Both the position numbers and the translations under genes were made by a program. From Turnera subulata (taxonomy: Eukaryota; Streptophyta; Magnoliopsida; Malpighiales; Passifloraceae): a stretch of DNA of 64,000 nt. The stretch is from NCBI GenBank assembly GCA_028386065.3, contig JAKUCV010000161.1, positions 40,116 through 104,115 on the forward strand, written 5' to 3'. Positions within the stretch are counted from its first letter, which is position 1. Each line of letters begins with the position of its first letter. Shown piece after piece: positions 57,038-64,000 of this stretch. Below the pieces are notes generated by a model that saw only the letters and a list, made by a program, of their open reading frames with translations, ran no database searches and was not told the origin of the DNA.

Positions 57038-59145
57038 TAGCGTGAAAATGTACTTATTTGTTTACTACTATATTGGTTTCTTCTTCTTCTTCCTTTCTTC
57101 CTTTCTCTCTTTTTTTTTTCCTTTTGATTAAAGAGTGTAAAAGAATTTGTTTGCGGCTGTGTGTGGATCATCTTGGATATGGCTTTTGATGAGCAGTCGT
57201 TTTTGGGGCCAGTTTTGGTATGATTGTCTTCCTTCTTTTGTGGTTTTCTTTTGTAATTGTATAGTTGTTGTTTTGTTCTCTTTGAGTGCACCTGTGTTTG
57301 ATTCTTAACCATGTTTGGTTCAAATAGATAAAAAGAGGATTTTGAAGGTAGCTGGCTGATTATGTGGCCCTTCATTTCTTTCAGTCAACACAGCCTGAAC
57401 TTATCTCCTGAATATCGTCATTTGACAGCTATATATATATTCCTCATATAATTCTTTTTATTTTTTATGGGCTCCATCAGATTTTGACCTGTAATTTTGT
57501 TAATTTTAGTGTCTTATTCTGTTTAATTATGGTGATGAAACCAAACAAATGTTCCAAATATTATATTCATGACAAAACAAACTATATTCAGGCATTGTTT
57601 GAACAGCATTTGTTCTTTAGTTCTCTGCCCCCTTATCTCTCTTGCAAGTTATCTTTCTTTAAATGAAACCCCCTGAGAAAAAAAAATAATAATAGATCAA
57701 GTTGATTTGAATGAAATGATATTATAAAAGCAAGGATACCTAAAAGAGAATATATAACAAAGAAAACTATAGCAATGCCATACTGTCACCACATTATGCT
57801 TCAAGTGGAGAATTCCTCACAAAGAAAAGTTTAAAAAATCCACACATGGTATCACTTGTCTTTGATTCCATTAATGGATTGGGATCTATGCATACATGAA
57901 TATATACCTTAGGGTATGGATTAAATTTTTGGATTAGGGGTATGCTTGGTGTCAACTTATAAGCAAATGTTTCTTAGCAGTAGAAAATTCTTCAAAGAGA
58001 TTGGCTGGTAATATCCTCATTCAGGCAAGAGTATTGACATCCTATGGCACACTACTCTGGTTGTTGTACCAGCTAAACATTGAGCAGGACAGATAAACGT
58101 TTGAAAATGATAATAACCAGTCCATTTCATTGAATTTGGAAATTAATGCTTCCATCTTAAACACTTTATCTATCAATGGAAACCTGCTATTAGAGAGTTC
58201 TTTGTTCTCTAGGCTGTAGGCAATTTCCATCTATGAGGGGTTTGATTGAAAAGATTTTTGGTGAGGGTCTAGCCAAGACAGAATGTAGTGCAAAATGATC
58301 TGTTACTTTTTGCTGATGGACTTGACAGATATGAGGCATTGACCTAAATTAGCTGGAGGGTGGCAGAATGTGAAAAATGTGAGTCAGGTGCTTTGCTGCT
58401 CTTTTCTAGGTAGCTAAGGAAGTGAAAAGTAGAGGAGGAAGAAGATTGGTAGGTTGATGATGCATTTGTTCACGAGCTTAGGTTAAAAACAATTGGGTGG
58501 CAATAATGAATATTCCCTAATCTTAACCGGAAATTATAGTAAACAATGGATGGATACAGTGTTATAATTTGTTATTTAGCAGCCAATATTTTGCTAGGCA
58601 TGCAAGTTGATTTTCATTTTTGATCTGGAATGCAACTTGATCAGCCACAGGACACGTTAATCTCACACTCTGCTAATCTTAGTAAACAATCCACTCTGTT
58701 AAACTACTAATTTTAGCAGTCTGTCTACTCTGTTGTTAATGCAATGAGCAAACAAGTAGCAATAAAGTATCCCATACTTTTATTTTTTTACCAAAGTTGA
58801 GCTGGGCTGTCATGTTCCCTGCATGGTCCTTAGCTGCAACCATTAACCAAGATCTCTAATTCATTCTAGAGGGGGGAGAAGGACAACCGTAAAGTGCCTG
58901 GTTGCTTATTTGCCAATGAAGTTATTTCACGTTCCTCCACATTTTACTCTGTCACTTCACCATTACCACTTTCCCTTCCACCAATCAAGTCCTTACTCTG
59001 GTCTTTCTTTTATGGTTAAAGTCTCCACTTTCGGTACAGATCAATGTCTTAAGATTCAAGACACTACGGCTGTAATCATGTTCTTCTGGATAAGCTTACG
59101 AACCTTGTTAATGGGTAATTATGTTTTCTGTTTTTAAGAGAGAAA
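57038..59145. other. 3' UTR of TCP gene and spacer
   Basis: The first 300 bases are the likely 3' UTR (TCTTCTTCTTCC run at 57080-57120). No further gene is recognised; frames here are short and unsupported. Confidence 0.45.

Positions 59146-59227
<82 letters not shown>
59146..59227 (+). repeat. 82-nt poly(G) tract
   Basis: An uninterrupted run of 82 G, followed by CGGGCGG. The Gly- or Pro-rich open frames around it are produced by the run and are not genes. Length in the assembly may be unreliable. Confidence 0.95.
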
Positions 59228-60224
59228 CGGGCGGTACATGGGTGTAATAATGTTCTTTGTTTTTTTTTTTCCTCTTTTGATGAGAGTAATAATGCTCTTA
59301 ATCCTCCACAGGCTAGGCTCACTTATGCCTCTTCCTTTTCTGGGCACAGCTCAGGACTAACTATATATTCTTTTGAAAGGTCCACAGGGTAGATAATGAT
59401 CATTGACGAACTACCCAAGTAATGTCTTCCTTCTTCTAAAAACTCAATTGATGTTAGAATCAGTTAGAATCCTAAGTAGTTTTCTGTATCTAGCATAATA
59501 AGTTCAAATAGATTGTGTTAGGCATCTGATAAAACAAGTTCCAATAGATTGTTGCGTGTTATTGTGATCAAAATAATTTCACCAAGGATTAGGAAGTCTA
59601 ACTCCATCTCCTTAAGGATGCAATATCCGCAACCTTTACCATCATTCTCTGGGCCTAAATATTCAATAAATAGTTCCCCTGAAGCTTGCCTTTTCGGCCC
59701 CAGGTTCTTTAGCTGTTTACCCTCAAAGCAACCAGCATTTCCTGTAACAATACGACCATTCGTAACCCTTCCTGTGCTGGGAAAAGCTCTCATAAGTTAC
59801 AGCAGGTAGTCAAGATCACCGCATTTTTCCTCAAACCTATGCCACAATCACCTAAGAGAGGAGAAAGGTAATAGGCCACCTGGCAAAGAGATTCTCGAGA
59901 ATGGAAGGGACAGAATAAAGCAAACAAAGTGCAGAAATAAACTTTGTACGTTTTCCCAAATTTCACCTCAAGGCAATTAAAGGAATGTAAATAATGGAAA
60001 GTGCCAGAAGAGCCTCCAAATTGGTATTGGTAAACTCTAGGAAGATCTTATTATGTAGAGCAGTAGCAAAATCCTATCCCCAAGGATAAACAGGGAAAAC
60101 AAATTGACAAGAGACATGAAAACAATCAAGCAGGGAAACTGTCCACCCTAACCATGCAAATACAACAGCAGATGTGCATTCCAAATTTGTTTCTATTATT
60201 GCACTTGAAACTTTGTGTCACGGC
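59228..60224. other. Spacer and downstream region of first small mitochondrial protein gene
   Basis: The minus strand carries a 91-codon open frame at 59518-59793 (starting ATG, containing CFEGKQLKNLGPKRQASGEL) that I cannot match to any family; it may be chance. Otherwise no feature. Confidence 0.35.
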
Positions 60225-61475
60225 CTAGCCCGAAGCAGTCTTCTTCTGCTGGAAATGGACTGCCCAGATAGGAACAGCAGTCCCAATGAAGACGGCGCTG
60301 AAGACTGCAAGAGGCATTTTGATCTTTTGACCTTTCATCCTGTCCAAGTTGTACATGTGCTTGGCATGTAGGTAGAATGGTTCATCATGGCCATGTGCAT
60401 GACCACCTGACATTCTCTTCACTCCGGTTGTGTGGATCCCTCTGTTCGCTGCAACAAGAAACCACAGATTCATTTTTGCAATAAGTTCATCTAAGCACAA
60501 CAACACAAAATGATCAAAAGGAAAACGCGCATTATGCTCAAAGCAACCTCTGTTTCTAATTGTCTCTCAAGAAATGGCAATAAGTAAAGAAAAACATCCC
60601 ATAGTTTGATAAATATTTCCCAAATTCAAGACCAGACACCTTCCACCAATTTTTAAGAAACGCATGAATACATTTTACAACTTCCTGAAGAGCAATTACC
60701 CAGACAATGCCTGGTCACAATTTTCACATCAGAGAAGAAAAAAATATCTCTGCAACTAACAATCAGCAAAATCTACCTAAGCATACACAATACTACCAAT
60801 TGAATAAAAGGAAGCCAAATAGGAAAAATAACAAGCCATTATCATCAAGCTCAAAGAAGTAAAAAGAAACTACCTTTCAGGAAAGGCCTCAGAGGACGAA
60901 GAACGACCTTTTACGGACGTTAAACTAACAACTACCCAAACACACAATTGCCCATCCAAGCCCTCACCTCCTACCAAAAATATATATCTTTTAATAATGA
61001 AACAGACCAGTCCGGCATGGGACACCATATTATCTACACTGGGATATGGCAGCAGTAAAAATTAAGTGCCCGAGCAGTTTAAGTTTCCATAATTAAGTGA
61101 CCCTAATACATCATTCCATATCTTCTAAAATCAATCTACACACTTGACATCTTTTCTCTCGGTAAGTAAGATCAAATCTACTCATGAAACTAAAAACCCT
61201 AAAATCAATCCAATCGCGCTTTAGTTATTCACAACCGAATAGAACTAAAATACCCAGAAACAAAAAAACACAAGATTTCAATTTTACACCATCATCATTA
61301 GTAAAATCAGGAACCAAACCAAACCCAGCAAGCAAGCGAACAATTTGATAAGACAAAGACGGCGCCGTATTCAGATCTAGAAACCATCGAAAGAAAACTG
61401 ACCTGACTTGGAGAAAAGCGAGCCGGAGGCGGCGAGCAGCTTGGCGGCGGATCTGGTGCCGTTGTTCAACGCCAT
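60225..61475 (-). CDS. Small mitochondrial single-pass protein, COX7C-like, copy 1
   Basis: Two exons, 61475-61403 and 60448-60225, joined with GT/AG borders within a Gly/Ala codon, give 98 aa. The N-terminus MALNNGTRSAAKLLAASGSLFSK is a basic, Ser/Ala-rich, acid-free presequence, as in mitochondrial import signals. After processing comes a His-rich segment (GGHAHGHDEPFYLHAKHMYN), a basic patch (DRMKGQKIKMP) and one hydrophobic helix (LAVFSAVFIGTAVPIWAVHF) ending QQKKTASG. The basic-patch/helix/KK layout resembles cytochrome c oxidase subunit VIIc, an inner-membrane subunit of complex IV; this is inference from layout, not a firm match. It is 511 bp from a tandem paralogue on the same strand. 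The 954-bp intron is much longer than that of the paralogue. Confidence 0.85.
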
Positions 61476-61986
61476 GGGATGATAATCGATTTGGCTTCAA
61501 AGAAAGAAATGAAGAAGACGAACAAAACACAAAAAAGAAATGTTCGCTTGTGGTTTTTTTTTTCCCGGTTAGGCCACTACTGGCTTCTGGTGTTTTTCAT
61601 TACAAACTTCTGGTAGTTGGGCTTTATATTTTGCACAAGTATCATGGGTCGTTACAAAGCCCAAGCCCAGGCCCATATTTGGAAAATCATGATATGCATA
61701 TGCATAGAACAATGAACCTAGTTGGATTGTTGTGATATTGGTACATGCATTCTTATTTGATATAATATACTATTTCCCTATTGTTTTGAATTTCCAAAAA
61801 AAATAATATTACATCTTATTAACCACAATAAGCAAAATCCTATTGGCAAAGATAAACAGGAAAAAAAAAAAATAAACAAGGGAAATAAAGAACAAAAAAT
61901 GTTGCTACTTATTACTGCAGATTGGGGGGGGGGAAAAAAAAAACTACATATATATATATTTTTTTTGTGTGAAGGAAGGAGGAGGC

Positions 61987-62514
61987 CTAGGCAGAAGCAG
62001 CCTTCTTCTGCTGGAAATTGACTGCCCATAAAGGAACAAAGATACCAATGGAGAAGGCAGTGAAGACGGCAAGAGGCATTTTGATCTTTTGACCTTTCAT
62101 CCTGTCCAAGTTGTACATGTGCTTAAAATGCATATAAGCATATGGGTCATTATGGTCATGCCCATGACCACCACCTCCCATACTCTTCACTCTTGTTGTG
62201 TGTATCCCTCTGTTCCCTGTAACAGGAAAGAAACCACAAATATTATTGATTTCCCAATATATGATCCCAAAAAAAAAAAAAAAAAATTCTACCTTAATTG
62301 GCATCCAAGTAATATCTGCAATACTACCAATGAAGGAAAAAGAAAACAAGACAAAAACAAGACATAAACAAGATAAAAAGTGGCTTCGTATCAGATCTTG
62401 GAAGAGATGGAAACTCTTTTTTTAAGCAAAAGAGAACTGACCTGATTTGCAGAGAAGCGAACTGGAAGCAGCCAATAGCTTGGAGGAGGATCTGATGCCA
62501 TTGTTCAACGCCAT
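61987..62514 (-). CDS. Small mitochondrial single-pass protein, COX7C-like, copy 2
   Basis: Two exons, 62514-62442 and 62216-61987, give 100 aa. Exon 1 has exactly the same length and splice phase as copy 1 (MALNNGIRSSSKLLAASSSL). The mature part keeps NRGIHTTRVKSM, a His-rich linker with two extra residues (GGGGHGHDHNDPYAYMHFKH), MYNLDRMKGQKIKMPLAVF, then a diverged helix (TAFSIGIFVPLWAVNF) and QQKKAASA. The 225-bp intron contains a T-rich tract. Conservation of exons and divergence of introns show both copies are under selection. Function as for copy 1. Confidence 0.85.
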
Positions 62515-63480
62515 TTGGGAAAAACAAAGAGTACTTTTGTCAGGTGTTTCTGTATGATCTGGTGGAAGTTAGGCTTTTGAATAATATTGCATATGACCTT
62601 GTGGGTTGTTGCGAAGCTCATGCCTATACTTATGGTCTGTAAATCTCACAAAACAAAACAATCTCTTCTTTTTATTTTTTGGGAAAATGAAACAAATTCC
62701 ATGCATATCCAGAGAATCATGATATATATTTTAAATAAGCTTGCGAGCCTTATAAATTGAGTACCACCAAGTTCAAGCCCTAGAGTTGATCTTGAATAGC
62801 TTATTACTAACTCCTCCCATTTAACTTTAGCTCGAGCTGTTTTAAACTCGGCTTGAATGTACTTAGTTTTAAGTTTAGTTAACTTCGATTGATTAAGAGC
62901 TTCATTAAACTCGCATGATCCAGATGGGAAGTAAAAGAATTGGCATTAGATGATGAATTATATTAATCGCATAATAGAAGAAACTGGAGGCTTTTAGCTC
63001 GATCGAGGAGAATTGAGGGATTAGGGAATGATTTTGGTCCCATCCTCGAATTTCGTAGGAGGAGCAATTATTCGTAACACAATTACTACAAGCAAAGTCT
63101 CCATGTTCGTCTTTCAAAAAGCTCCCCACGGGAACCTTTGATGTGTGGAATTTTGCCATATCTAGTGGATGGATTATAATTTATAAGTTATTTTGAGAAA
63201 AATAAATCAACTAGATATTAACAAGAGAGATATAGTTATGTAATATTCCAACTTATCGTAATATCAACCAAAACCATGGGCTCAATTGCCACACCAATTC
63301 AGTTGTGTAACGCTACACCAATCTCCCTTATAGAAGAAATACTTTTGTTTTCCAAACTCTAGTGAAGATTACTATAATAACTTAATATAAGTTGAGTGGA
63401 TCATCAATGACCACACTTCAAAACAAAAACATAGGCTTTCTTCACCTGGCTTATTATAATTTATAACAATATCATCTCAT
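62515..63480. other. Spacer, possible small ORF
   Basis: An ATG at 63159 on the minus strand opens 84 codons to 62905 (MAKFHTSKVPVGSFLKDEHG, then CSNCVTNNC). I do not recognise it; a short 5' exon or chance frame are both possible. No other feature. Confidence 0.25.
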
Positions 63481-63999
63481 TTAATGCCTCAAGAAAAAAT
63501 TAAAAAGATTAGAAAGTTCTGTCACCTCACGGTCACACTGCTCCCAAGCTGCATTACTCCTTTCTCGGACAGTAGATGGGTCTTGATCAGGCTCCTTTGA
63601 AATAAAAAATTCAGTGAAGGCAAGATGACATCTTTTTCCCCACCTATTAAGAATGATACACGCCTCCTTATCGAGTTTAACTTTACCAAACAGAGTATCT
63701 CTAATCTGGATTCCGTATTCTTCTTCGATCTTTGGACCACATTCCATAAGGATTGGTGTTAAGGATGAAGAGATGTTGAGTACATTATGTGAAACATCAT
63801 GAAAACAATATTTCCAAATTGATCTGCTTCTTGCCAAAATTTTAGATTCCTCCGTGGTAGGTTTCTTTGATATCATCAACTCTGTGAATGCTTCATGACA
63901 AGTTTTTCCGAAAAGAAGAAGAGCAAAACAAGCCTTATCGGTAGGGTTATCTTTACCAAACAAACTCTCCTTAAGCAGGTTTCCATCATCGATGGATAT
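63481..63999 (-). CDS. Unrecognised protein with two ~75-residue repeats (C-terminal part)
   Basis: The frame is open from the window edge (63999) to TAA/TGA at 63481-63483, giving 172 residues of a longer protein whose start is outside. It consists of two similar units. Unit 1 runs from about LLKESLFGKDNPTDKACFAL to CFHDVSHN, unit 2 from about IRDTLFGKVKLDKEACIILN to CDREVTELS. Shared positions are LFGK-x3/4-DK-x-AC-x2-L-x3-GK/R-x-CH-x-AFTE-x2-ISK-x-P, then RS-x-W-x2-C-x3-V. Four conserved Cys/His positions per unit suggest a disulphide-stabilised or metal-binding helical repeat, but this is inference. No family comes to mind; no signal peptide or membrane segment is visible in this part. 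Confidence 0.65.
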   Translation of the reverse strand: MSIDDGNLLKESLFGKDNPTDKACFALLLFGKTCHEAFTELMISKKPTTEESKILARSRSIWKYCFHDVSHNVLNISSSLTPILMECGPKIEEEYGIQIRDTLFGKVKLDKEACIILNRWGKRCHLAFTEFFISKEPDQDPSTVRERSNAAWEQCDREVTELSNLFNFFLRH

Positions 64000-64000
64000 C

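Noticed and set aside
59108..59360. Gly-rich and Pro-rich frames
   Set aside because: They are produced by the 82-base G run.
59518..59793. 91-codon ATG frame on the minus strand
   Set aside because: No recognised domain, no splice or homology support; kept only as a remark in the spacer entry.

Overview
This window is nuclear DNA of a eudicot land plant. It holds spliced genes with GT/AG introns, a GH100 cytosolic invertase, a class I TCP factor, an F-box/LRR-type family, nuclear tRNA genes, and a dense load of Ty1/copia, Ty3/gypsy, L1-type LINE, SINE and Mutator-like (MULE) elements. The species cannot be named from the sequence alone.

Left part (1-15.3 kb) is transposon territory. It opens with the 5' end of a minus-strand copia element (gag start, leader, primer-binding-like site, probable long LTR). 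Next come a short captured S-adenosylmethionine synthetase fragment and LINE debris. A nested block fills 5820-15294: a 7.1 kb MULE-like element holding a decayed GRF zinc-finger gene and a MuDR-type transposase N-terminus; inside that transposase sits a 1.6 kb TIR element that has picked up a class III peroxidase fragment; a 5'-truncated LINE lies elsewhere in the same MULE; and a second, 2.3 kb TIR element adjoins it.

Middle part (15.3-36.3 kb) is a small minus-strand F-box/LRR array. Copy A (16127-17380) is frameshifted. Copy B (25949-28402, two exons, 372 aa) looks intact. Copy C is truncated and split by a complete copia element (30260-35669) with a 5-bp target duplication. The flanks of A and B are segmental duplicates, so B's flank shows the nearly empty site into which the 9.4 kb transposon block of A was inserted. 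Between A and B lie a gypsy pol fragment, a 3.1 kb solo LTR carrying 11 small hairpins with covarying stems, LINE debris, and a 0.9 kb element whose two ends are each palindromes.

Right part (36.3-64 kb) is quieter and holds the functional genes: cytosolic alkaline/neutral invertase (46073-50702, four coding exons), tRNA-Glu(UUC) and tRNA-Gly(UCC) on the minus strand, an intronless TCP8-like class I TCP gene (55682-57037), and a tandem pair of two-exon genes for a small mitochondrial-type single-pass protein (60225-61475 and 61987-62514). At the right edge lies a partial gene for an unrecognised protein built from two copies of a roughly 75-residue repeat. Intergenic DNA here contains a SINE, a small TIR element, two tandem duplications, a second solo LTR related to the one at 20.7 kb but inverted, and an 82-nt G run.

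The genes do not form a pathway. The main story is transposon nesting, capture of host gene pieces, and birth and decay in a tandem F-box family.
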